A stretch of 7,086 nucleotides of DNA, taken from NCBI GenBank assembly GCA_022615595.1, contig JAKEGI010000012.1, forward strand, positions 1 to 7,086, in the 5' to 3' direction. Made by a program: the position numbers and the translations under genes. Shown one piece after another: positions 1 to 6,110 of this stretch (positions are counted from its first letter, which is position 1; each line of letters begins with the position of its first letter). The notes beneath the pieces are model-generated. The model was not told the origin of the DNA. It did not search any database and saw only the letters and a list, made by a program, of their open reading frames with translations. The DNA is from Bacteroidales bacterium. Its GTDB lineage: Bacteria; Bacteroidota; Bacteroidia; Bacteroidales; VadinHA17.

Positions 1-108
1 AACCTCAACCTTAACCTCAACCTTAACCTCAACCTTAACCTCAACCTTAACCTCAACCTTAACCTCAACCTTAACCTCAACCTTAACCTCAACCTCAACC
101 TCAACCTT
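1..108. repeat. AACCTC/AACCTT hexamer tandem array (12-bp higher-order unit)
   Basis: Eighteen uninterrupted hexamers of the form AACCTY fill these bases. AACCTC and AACCTT alternate strictly, giving a 12-bp unit present nine times. The only departure is at position 96, where hexamer 16 reads AACCTC instead of AACCTT. The array continues off the left edge, so its true length is unknown. The minus strand carries GG dinucleotides every six bases (GAGGTT/AAGGTT), which resembles telomere-like or two-quartet G-quadruplex sequence, but nothing here shows such a function. The array stops at a T-run 5 bases before the probable promoter of the downstream operon. It has no spacers, so it is not a CRISPR array. 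Confidence 0.97.
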
Positions 109-113
109 TTTTG

Positions 114-121
114 TATCTTTA
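114..121 (+). promoter_or_regulatory. Probable Bacteroidota -7 promoter element for the MORN/peptidase/xseAB operon
   Basis: TATCTTTA matches the Bacteroidota -7 consensus TAnnTTTG at all but the last base. It lies 16 bases before the ATG at 138, which predicts a very short 5' untranslated leader. The usual -33 element (TTTG/TTG) would fall near 90-97, but those bases are AACCTY hexamers with no TTG, so the upstream half of the promoter is missing or replaced by the repeat. This rests on sequence match and position only. Confidence 0.5.
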
Positions 122-137
122 CATCAAAGTGACTCGT

Positions 138-914
138 ATGCTCCACAGATTTATATCAGCTACCCTTATTATTCTGCTGCCTCTGCTGGCTACTGCCCAG
201 AATGTCACTGACGCTGAGGGTCATAAACAGGGCCCATGGATCAAACACCATCCCAACGGAAAGGTCATGTACGAGGGAACTTTTAAAGATGACAAACCTG
301 TCGGCACCTTCAAAAGATATGACACTGACGGCAACAAAGTATCGGAACTGACATACATCGCAAAAACAGAGGAAGTCAGGGCTCTGTTCTTTTACCCTGA
401 CGGTAGGAAAGCCGGGGAGGGAACATACATGGGCAGAAAGAAAGAGGGACCATGGAGATTCTATCCGTCAACAGACCCCCAATACATTATTGGCGAGGAG
501 TATTATCACAATGATATTAAGCACGGCCTCTCACGCAGGTTCCACCCTGACGGAGCCCTTGCAGAAAGTATTGCATGGGACAACGGCAAAAAGACTGGAG
601 GATGGATGCAATATTACCCTGATGGCAAAGTCTGCCTCAGGGCCGAATTTATCGACGGAAAACTGAACGGACCTTTCTCATTCTACTACCCCAACGGGAA
701 ACTGCAGTTTGAAGGCAGGTACAAAGATGACTTCCGCGACGGAGACTGGATGGTATTCAATGAAGACGGCTCTCTCAAACAGGTGATGGTCTACAGGCAG
801 GGACGACTGGCTGATCCAAGTTACTCAGAGAATGAGACAAAACTCCTTGATGAGCTTGAGAAAAACAGGGGTAAGATAAAGATCCCTGATATCAGCGGCA
901 ATATAATCCAATGA
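138..914 (+). CDS. Secreted MORN-repeat (YwqK-like) protein
   Basis: A 258-residue exported protein of unknown function. Residues 1-20 form a signal peptide with a hydrophobic core (about 8-18) and an ATA-Q cleavage site after residue 20. Residues 30-220 contain about seven to eight degenerate MORN_2-type repeats of 20-25 residues, with the pattern G-x-W-x-x-Y-x-x-[DN]-G-K followed by an E-G-x-Y/F strand. Clear copies begin near residues 32, 57, 84, 104, 130, 154, 178 and 202. The tail (225-258) is charged and repeat-free. I chose the ATG at 138 because it starts the signal peptide exactly; a TTG at 111 would lie upstream of the probable promoter. Family members are often named 'YwqK family antitoxin', but no toxin-like partner is present. 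The gene heads an operon and its TGA overlaps the next start by 4 bases. It probably acts outside the cytoplasm as a repeat scaffold; no enzymatic residues are evident. Confidence 0.88.
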   Translation: MLHRFISATLIILLPLLATAQNVTDAEGHKQGPWIKHHPNGKVMYEGTFKDDKPVGTFKRYDTDGNKVSELTYIAKTEEVRALFFYPDGRKAGEGTYMGRKKEGPWRFYPSTDPQYIIGEEYYHNDIKHGLSRRFHPDGALAESIAWDNGKKTGGWMQYYPDGKVCLRAEFIDGKLNGPFSFYYPNGKLQFEGRYKDDFRDGDWMVFNEDGSLKQVMVYRQGRLADPSYSENETKLLDELEKNRGKIKIPDISGNIIQ

Positions 915-2563
915 TGATAAGATCATTGATACTGACAGTACTCTTTCTGGGCCTGACTTATCAGGTCGCCAATGCCCAGGCCGTAAATAATCCTGATTAC
1001 AGCCTGTCATATTTTTACCGTATCTGTTTTACTGATAAGGGCAACGTAACAGTTTCCGATTTCTCACCTGAAGAGCTTCTCTCTCCTGATGCAATTGAGC
1101 GAAGGGAGAGATGCGGAATTGCACCGCTGACGACAGGTGATCTTCCGGTCAATAAGGAATATATCAATGCCATAAAGGAGACCGGACTGGCCTTCCACTG
1201 CTCATCGAAGTGGCTGAACACCGCACTATTCAGTTCACCCTCTGAAATAAGCCTTGCAGAGATTGAAGCGCTCTCCTTTGTCAGGGAGGTAGTGCCTGTC
1301 AAACATCCTTCAGAGCCCTCAAAAAGAAGAATTGAAAAATACGGCACCCTCTCTCCCGGAAATTATTTAAGCGCCTTTAACCCGCTTATCCCTCTTAACG
1401 GTGTGCCTCTCCACCAGTCAGGCTTCACGGGAAAGAATCTGACAATTGCAGTCCTCGACGCCGGATTCATCAACGCTGACAGGGTCGAGTCACTGACGTC
1501 GCTGATGCAACGCGGAGGTGTTATTGCCACATGGGATTTTGTTACGGGTAACAGCTTTGTATATGATTATCACGGACATGGCACAGCGGTGCTTACTATA
1601 CTGGCAGGCGATCTCCCTGACATAATCTCAGGCTCAGCACCGGGTGCAGATTATATGCTGTTCCGTACCGAAGATGATGAGTCTGAGTTCCCAGTAGAGC
1701 AGGACTACTGGGCTGCCGCTGCTGAATATGCTGACAGTGCAGGCGCTGATATAATATCCTCATCCCTGGGCTACTATATGTTCGATGATCCTTCAATGGA
1801 CTTTTCATTCAGTGACATGGACGGCAACAGGGCCTTCGTCACCCGGGCCGCCGACGCAGCAGCCTCGAAGGGCATGCTGGTCGTTGCCAGTGCAGGCAAT
1901 GAGCGTAACAAGGAGTGGGTCAGGATTCTCGCTCCATCAGACGGTGACAGCGTTATGTGCATCGGAGCTCTTAAACAGGACCTTACGATCTCCGACTTTT
2001 CATCCTCCGGATTTTCTGCCGACGGGCAGGTAAAGCCTGATGTAGTCGCTCCGGGTGTAAGCCTGCCACTGCAGTATGAACCCGGAAAATGGCAGACAGG
2101 CAGTGGAACATCGTTCTCATGCCCTGTCATAAGCGGCCTGTGCGCTTCACTCATGCAGGCCGTGCCGGGAGCCACCGCAGCCGAAGTGGCAACAGCCGTC
2201 CGCGAGAGCAGCGACAGGTACAACAACCCCGACTCACTTTACGGATACGGAATCCCTGACTTCATCGCAGCATTGAAAAGCCTTGAAGAGATACATACAT
2301 ATAAACCCGATGTCAGCATCACCGCAGGTCCCAACCCCTTCTTCGATGAAATAAACCTGTGGTTCCGGGAGACACCGGAATATCTTTCCGTTACTGTGAC
2401 AAACGGATCAGGCGGAACAGTCATCAGGAGAGAGTTCCCTCTCTTCTCCGCCAGGTCATATAGGATCACAGGCTTCGAAGGTATGGCTGAAGGACTGTTC
2501 ATCGTGAAGGTCAGCACAGACAAGGGTGAGAACGTTTTCAAAATGCTCAGACTGAAGAGATGA
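911..2563 (+). CDS. Secreted S8 (subtilisin-family) serine peptidase with T9SS C-terminal sorting domain
   Basis: A 550-residue exported serine endopeptidase with a complete subtilase catalytic set: Asp183 in the VLDAG motif, His223 in HGHGT, oxyanion Asn330 in SAGN, and Ser401 in GTSFSCP. Residues 1-22 are a signal peptide ending NA-QA. Residues 25-135 look like the prodomain common in Bacteroidota subtilases, including the LSPDAIERRERCGI stretch. The catalytic domain spans about 160-460. Residues 465-550 form a beta-rich domain starting GPNPF and ending in the basic tail LRLKR, as in type A T9SS sorting domains, which are normally removed during export to the cell surface or medium. Two ATGs lie in tandem (911 and 914); the first gives an ATGA overlap with the upstream gene, which indicates translational coupling. 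The stop overlaps the xseA start in the same way. The substrate cannot be inferred. The sequence is intact, with no missing catalytic residue. Confidence 0.95.
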   Translation: MMIRSLILTVLFLGLTYQVANAQAVNNPDYSLSYFYRICFTDKGNVTVSDFSPEELLSPDAIERRERCGIAPLTTGDLPVNKEYINAIKETGLAFHCSSKWLNTALFSSPSEISLAEIEALSFVREVVPVKHPSEPSKRRIEKYGTLSPGNYLSAFNPLIPLNGVPLHQSGFTGKNLTIAVLDAGFINADRVESLTSLMQRGGVIATWDFVTGNSFVYDYHGHGTAVLTILAGDLPDIISGSAPGADYMLFRTEDDESEFPVEQDYWAAAAEYADSAGADIISSSLGYYMFDDPSMDFSFSDMDGNRAFVTRAADAAASKGMLVVASAGNERNKEWVRILAPSDGDSVMCIGALKQDLTISDFSSSGFSADGQVKPDVVAPGVSLPLQYEPGKWQTGSGTSFSCPVISGLCASLMQAVPGATAAEVATAVRESSDRYNNPDSLYGYGIPDFIAALKSLEEIHTYKPDVSITAGPNPFFDEINLWFRETPEYLSVTVTNGSGGTVIRREFPLFSARSYRITGFEGMAEGLFIVKVSTDKGENVFKMLRLKR

Positions 2564-3816
2564 ACGGCACCGGGAAGATTTCGCTCACCGAGTTGCAGGA
2601 AATAATACGCGACAAACTTTATGAGGCGTTGCCGGGATTCTATTGGGTAGTGGCTGAGATTGCAGAGATGAAGGTGAACACATCCGGACATTGCTACCTC
2701 GAACTTACCGGAAGCGAACAAACCGGCGGCAAGGTTACCTCCAGAATCCGGGCAACTATCTGGGCATCTAAGTTCCGCTCACTCAACACCTTCTTTACCG
2801 CCACCACAGGAATACCCCTGCGACAGGGAATTACAATACTCTTCAAAGCAACGGTCGAATATCACGAGCTTTACGGCCTCAGCCTGAATATTTCCGACAT
2901 TGACCCCTCATACACCGCCGGAGACATGGCTCTCAGACGAGAAGCCATCATCAGAAGGCTTACCGCGGAGGGAGTTATGACAATGAACCGGGAACTTGAT
3001 CTGGCTCCTTACCCCAGGAACATCGCTGTCATCTCCTCTTCAAAAGCTGCCGGTTACCAGGACTTCATCAACCACCTGGCTCACAATCCTTACGGCTACG
3101 TTTTTGTGCCACAGCTGTTTGAGACAGTCATGCAGGGTGAAGCTACAGAATATTCAGTCATAGAGGCACTTGACAATATATCCGGTGAAGCGTCAAAGTT
3201 TGACGCTGTAGTCATAATCAGGGGCGGAGGCTCAACAACAGACCTGAGCTGGTTCGACAGCTATGAGATCGCATTTCACGTCACCCAGTTCCCATTGCCT
3301 GTCCTGACAGGTATCGGACATGAAAAGGATCTTTCTGTCACTGACATGGTGGCATGGCGATCACTTAAGACACCAACGGCTGTGGCCGACTTCCTTGTCG
3401 GAGAGGTAGTTGAGTGTGAGAACCATATAGTGGAAATGGCAGAGTCACTCTCCTCCGCTGCCGGAGATATCATCACCTCGGCAGGAGAACATCTTGCTTC
3501 ACTCCTGAACCGGACTACAGCTACAGCACGCCTACATATCAGAGTAAAAAGCGAACAACTCCTGCATTATACGGAAAATCTCAGGAAGGCAGGGAACAAT
3601 TCAATCCGTTCGGCAAATGACACAGCCAACAGGCTCGATCAGTCACTTAAGCACCTCGATCCGTCCGGAGTAATGAGAAGGGGATTTACGATAACAACAA
3701 AAAGAGGAAAAATCATTAGGTCAGCTGCTGACCTTCAACCTGGCGACAGTCTTCTTACATATTTTGATAATGGGAAAGCCTCGAGCACTGTAAACGAAAC
3801 AAATATAAAGAGTTAA
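2560..3816 (+). CDS. xseA: Exodeoxyribonuclease VII large subunit
   Basis: Catalytic subunit of Exo VII, a cytoplasmic metal-independent nuclease that degrades single-stranded DNA from both ends to oligonucleotides and works with several copies of XseB. The 418-residue protein is full length for Bacteroidota. Residues 7-115 are the N-terminal OB-fold that binds single-stranded DNA (LTELQEII start, SGHCYLELTG at 42-51). The catalytic domain follows, with PRNIAVISSSKAAGYQDF (152-169), RGGGSTTDLSWFD (221-233), GIGHEKD (251-257) and KTPTAVADF (270-278). Residues about 282-365 are a helical, probably coiled-coil region for XseB binding. The family-typical end, MRRGFTITTKRGKII, is at 372-386. Its ATG overlaps the peptidase stop (ATGA), so it is likely translated by coupling, and xseB follows after 3 bases. 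Confidence 0.97.
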   Translation: MNGTGKISLTELQEIIRDKLYEALPGFYWVVAEIAEMKVNTSGHCYLELTGSEQTGGKVTSRIRATIWASKFRSLNTFFTATTGIPLRQGITILFKATVEYHELYGLSLNISDIDPSYTAGDMALRREAIIRRLTAEGVMTMNRELDLAPYPRNIAVISSSKAAGYQDFINHLAHNPYGYVFVPQLFETVMQGEATEYSVIEALDNISGEASKFDAVVIIRGGGSTTDLSWFDSYEIAFHVTQFPLPVLTGIGHEKDLSVTDMVAWRSLKTPTAVADFLVGEVVECENHIVEMAESLSSAAGDIITSAGEHLASLLNRTTATARLHIRVKSEQLLHYTENLRKAGNNSIRSANDTANRLDQSLKHLDPSGVMRRGFTITTKRGKIIRSAADLQPGDSLLTYFDNGKASSTVNETNIKS

Positions 3817-3819
3817 ACG

Positions 3820-4020
3820 ATGGCAAAGAAAGAGATCGGATTCAATGAGGCCGTAAAAGGCATCGAGGAGATACTCAGGAATATCGAAGAGGGAGAACCC
3901 GATATCGACAGACTCTCTGCTGACGTTAAGAGAGCTGCAGAACTGATAAAGATCTGCCGGTCACGTCTGCGGGAGACGGAGGAAAAGATCGACGGTATCA
4001 TCAAAGAGCTGAGGTCATAA
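3820..4020 (+). CDS. xseB: Exodeoxyribonuclease VII small subunit
   Basis: A 66-residue, all-helical, highly charged protein that fits the XseB family in size and pattern: FNEAVKGIEEILRNIEEG (8-25) is the conserved first helix, and a second helix rich in Lys, Arg and Glu runs to the end. XseB has no catalytic activity; in the known enzyme several copies pair with the long helices of XseA and are needed for activity. The gene begins 3 bases after the xseA stop, so the two are co-transcribed and probably co-translated. It is the last gene of the operon. The opposite-strand reading frame over the same bases is a shadow. Confidence 0.95.
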   Translation: MAKKEIGFNEAVKGIEEILRNIEEGEPDIDRLSADVKRAAELIKICRSRLRETEEKIDGIIKELRS

Positions 4021-4026
4021 ATCAAG

Positions 4027-4054
4027 GAGGGCCGCTTCATGAGAAACAGCCCTC
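4027..4054 (+). other. Small inverted repeat just after xseB
   Basis: GAGGGC (4027-4032) pairs with GCCCTC (4049-4054) around a 16-base loop. Within the loop TTC (4036-4038) can pair with GAA (4043-4045). No T-run follows, so it is not a standard intrinsic terminator. It could stabilise the 3' end of the operon mRNA, or be chance. The left arm overlaps a Shine-Dalgarno-like AAGGAGG (4024-4030) that precedes an 11-codon reading frame. Confidence 0.3.
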
Positions 4055-4150
4055 AACTCGAAACCCTAACCTAAATTCCAGAAAACTAACTATTCTGCTG
4101 GAAAACTACCTTCATTAATTAAACGTATAAGTATAGTGAATTGTTGCAAT

Positions 4151-4177
4151 AAAAACCAGAAAAATTTTGTTTTTTTT
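4151..4177. terminator. Weak AT-rich bidirectional terminator candidate
   Basis: AAAAAC (4151-4156) is an inverted repeat of GTTTTT (4169-4174), with the self-complementary AAAATTTT (4161-4168) between them. Eight T residues (4170-4177) follow on the plus strand, and the A-run at 4151-4155 gives a T-run on the minus strand. The element sits between the convergent xseB and thioredoxin genes, 7 bases beyond the thioredoxin stop, where a shared terminator would be expected. The stem is almost free of G-C pairs, so stability is doubtful. Confidence 0.33.
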
Positions 4178-4183
4178 CAATTG

Positions 4184-4546
4184 TCAGTTCTTTTCGATTC
4201 CAAAGATATCTTTGAAAGCCTGCTCAAAGCTCTCTTTAGGCAATGCTCCCATAGCCATCTGCGGCTGACCATCCATGGGGACAAATAAAAGTGACGGAAT
4301 GCTCCTTATTCCAAATACGGAAGCAAGCTCCTGCTCAGCCTCAGTATCAATCTTGTAAACATAGAGTTTGCCGTCATATTCCTTGGAGAGTTCCTCAAGT
4401 ACAGGCGCTACCATCTTGCAGGGTCCGCACCAGTCTGCATAAAAATCTATAATACAGGGCTTGTCTCCCGTGTACTTCCACTCTTTGTTCTGCTCATAAT
4501 TGAAGACCTTCTCAAGAAAGCTCTCCTTTGTCAAATGTTCTGCCAT
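4184..4546 (-). CDS. trxA: Thioredoxin
   Basis: A 120-residue cytoplasmic thioredoxin that reduces protein disulfides. The redox motif W-C-G-P-C is at 39-43 (catalytic Cys40 and Cys43) inside FYADWCGPCKMVAPVLEEL, and the cis-proline is Pro84 in RSIPSLLF. There is no signal peptide or membrane segment. The N-terminal extension with FNYEQNKEWKYTGDKP (15-30) is typical of Bacteroidota thioredoxins and makes the protein about 10-15 residues longer than the E. coli form. A third cysteine, Cys31, lies just before the first core strand. The ATG is preceded by an A-rich stretch (AAGAAAAAGAAG on the minus strand) rather than a Shine-Dalgarno sequence. It is transcribed away from cca, with 151 bases between the two start codons; I found no clear TAnnTTTG element for it there. 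Its 3' end faces xseB. Confidence 0.96.
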   Translation of the reverse strand: MAEHLTKESFLEKVFNYEQNKEWKYTGDKPCIIDFYADWCGPCKMVAPVLEELSKEYDGKLYVYKIDTEAEQELASVFGIRSIPSLLFVPMDGQPQMAMGALPKESFEQAFKDIFGIEKN

Positions 4547-4656
4547 AGCTTCTTTTTCTTGTTTAACAGCTTTATATATTTATTGTTCATTATAATTCAA
4601 TTGCCGTGCCGAACCATACCTGGCATTAATTTTAGTTCAATTTAGGCTATTAATTG

Positions 4657-4664
4657 TAATTTTG
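4657..4664 (+). promoter_or_regulatory. Probable Bacteroidota -7 promoter element of cca
   Basis: TAATTTTG is a perfect match to TAnnTTTG. It ends 33 bases before the ATG at 4698, which predicts transcription beginning around 4670 and a leader of roughly 28 bases. A possible weak -33 element is TTTAG at 4631-4635, 21 bases upstream, without the expected G in place. This placement argues against the upstream TTG at 4662 as the cca start, because that codon lies inside the promoter element. Confidence 0.6.
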
Positions 4665-4692
4665 TCACTGAAAACGGTTAAATTGTCATATA

Positions 4693-4706
4693 TACATATG
4701 TACATA
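4693..4706. repeat. Two overlapping 10-bp palindromes over the cca start codon
   Basis: TACATATGTA (4693-4702) and TATGTACATA (4697-4706) are each perfect palindromes, and both contain the cca ATG (4698-4700). They could be an operator or form a small hairpin over the start codon. AT-rich alternating sequence makes such palindromes easily by chance, so function is uncertain. Confidence 0.35.
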
Positions 4707-6110
4707 CTTCCAGATGACAGTATATTCGAATTAATTGCCCGCGTTGCAGAGCGGGAAGATGTTGAGGCTTATGTCATCGGCGGTTATGTTCGTGATCATA
4801 TCCTTGGAAGAGAGCATCCTGAAAAAGACATAGACATAGTTGTTCTTGGTGACGGAGTAAGGATGGCCCGGGCTGTAGCCAGGGAGATAGATCCGCGGAT
4901 CAGAGTCACCGTCTTTAAAACCTTCGGTACCGCGATGTTCCGGTCAGGAAGTTATGACATAGAATTTGTCGGCGCCAGGAAAGAGTCTTACAGCAGGAAT
5001 TCGCGAAAGCCGGCAATATTGCCGGGGACAATAGAGGATGATCAGAACAGGCGTGACTTCACAGTCAATGCACTGGCAATCAGTCTTAACAGGCAGAATT
5101 TTGGCGAGGTGATCGATCCGTTCGGCGGATTAAATGACATAGAAAACAAGATACTGCGCACGCCTCTTGATCCTGAGACTACCTTCAGCGATGACCCTCT
5201 GCGCATGATGCGTGCCGTCAGGTTCGCCTCCCAGCTCAGTTTCTCGGTCTCGGATGAGACGCTCGCATCCATCAGGCGCAATAACGCGAGAATAACGATC
5301 GTCTCGGCAGAGCGCATAACGGTTGAGCTGAACAAGATCATTGCCACAGAAACACCTTCCACAGGTTTCCTTCTCCTTGAAGAGACAGGTCTTCTGCCTG
5401 TTATCCTCCCGGAGCTATCGCGACTGAAGGGCGTTGAGGATAAAGAGGGTAAGGGTCATAAGGATAATTTTCATCACACCCTCAAGGTGCTCGATAACGT
5501 GGCAGCCGGAAGCAATGATATATGGCTGCGGTGGGCCGCCCTCCTTCATGACATTGCCAAGCCAGTTACAAAGAAGTTCGTTCAGGGTATCGGCTGGACA
5601 TTTCATGGGCATGAGTTCATCGGTGCAAAAATGGTTCCGGAGATCTTCTCGCGTCTTAAACTTCCACTCAATGACAGGATGAGGTATGTCAAGAAGCTCG
5701 TGGGGCTGCATCTCAGACCCATTGCACTTGTTCAGGACGAGGTGACCGATTCAGCCGTCAGAAGGCTTCTTTTTGAAGCAGGAGATGATATCGACGACCT
5801 GATGCTTCTCTGTGAGGCTGACATCACATCAGGCAACAGAATGAAAGTTAAGAAACACCGGGAGAATTTTGCCCTGGTGCGCCGCAAACTGAAGGAGATA
5901 GAGGAGAAGGATGCCGTCCGGACCTTCCAGCCTCCGGTTCATGGCGACGAGATAATATCCGCCTTCGGGATAGAGCCCGGACCAATGGTGGGGATAATCA
6001 AGACGGCTATCAAGGATGCCATCCTCGACGGGGTGATCGCCAATGAACATGAGGCCGCGCGCCAGTATATGCTTTTAAAAGGCAGGGAGCTCGGTCTCAC
6101 TCCGCGATAG
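4698..6110 (+). CDS. cca: CCA tRNA nucleotidyltransferase with HD domain
   Basis: A 470-residue class II nucleotidyltransferase that would add or repair the 3' CCA end of tRNAs in the cytoplasm. The head domain has GGYVRD (28-33) and the metal-binding DID pair Asp44/Asp46 in KDIDIVV, then ARKESY (93-98), RRDFTVNAL (118-126) and DPFGG (140-144), followed by DDPLRMMRAVRFA (165-177). The nucleotide-selecting region should follow around 118-215. A C-terminal HD domain has His260, the HD pair His284-Asp285 in LLHDIAKP, and HGHEF (303-307); HD domains of this family can have phosphohydrolase activity. ATG 4698 is preferred over TTG 4662 because the promoter element covers the latter and homologous proteins start shortly before the GGYVRD region. 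Poly(A) polymerase is the main alternative, but this HD-containing form is the usual CCA enzyme of Bacteroidota. The 3' end overlaps the opposing gene by 14 bases. Confidence 0.93.
   Translation: MYILPDDSIFELIARVAEREDVEAYVIGGYVRDHILGREHPEKDIDIVVLGDGVRMARAVAREIDPRIRVTVFKTFGTAMFRSGSYDIEFVGARKESYSRNSRKPAILPGTIEDDQNRRDFTVNALAISLNRQNFGEVIDPFGGLNDIENKILRTPLDPETTFSDDPLRMMRAVRFASQLSFSVSDETLASIRRNNARITIVSAERITVELNKIIATETPSTGFLLLEETGLLPVILPELSRLKGVEDKEGKGHKDNFHHTLKVLDNVAAGSNDIWLRWAALLHDIAKPVTKKFVQGIGWTFHGHEFIGAKMVPEIFSRLKLPLNDRMRYVKKLVGLHLRPIALVQDEVTDSAVRRLLFEAGDDIDDLMLLCEADITSGNRMKVKKHRENFALVRRKLKEIEEKDAVRTFQPPVHGDEIISAFGIEPGPMVGIIKTAIKDAILDGVIANEHEAARQYMLLKGRELGLTPR

Noticed and set aside
1..108. CRISPR array or telomere
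   Set aside because: The units are contiguous with no spacers, and telomere-like sequence is not expected on the circular chromosomes of this phylum; the genes beside it look like ordinary internal chromosome.
1..132. Plus-strand open frame reading Asn-Leu repeats through the array, ending at TGA 130-132, and a matching minus-strand Lys-Val-Glu-Val frame
   Set aside because: Any repeat whose length is a multiple of three stays open in some frame. There is no start in view and the frame runs through the promoter, so it is not supported as coding.
138..914. Toxin-antitoxin module (YwqK family antitoxin label)
   Set aside because: The protein has a signal peptide and MORN repeats, and its neighbours are a peptidase and Exo VII; no toxin-like gene is present.
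1774..2226. 150-codon minus-strand frame inside the peptidase gene
   Set aside because: It is antisense to a gene with all catalytic motifs, and its product shows no recognisable domain; it is a shadow of the real frame.
2239..2721. 160-codon minus-strand frame across the peptidase/xseA junction
   Set aside because: It lies opposite two well-supported coupled genes and encodes no recognisable protein.
4662..4697. TTG 4662 as the cca start
   Set aside because: The TTG is part of the TAATTTTG promoter element and the extra 12 residues match nothing expected for the family.
5415..5711. 98-codon minus-strand and 82-codon plus-strand frames within cca
   Set aside because: Both overlap the HD domain of cca and have no start signals or family resemblance.
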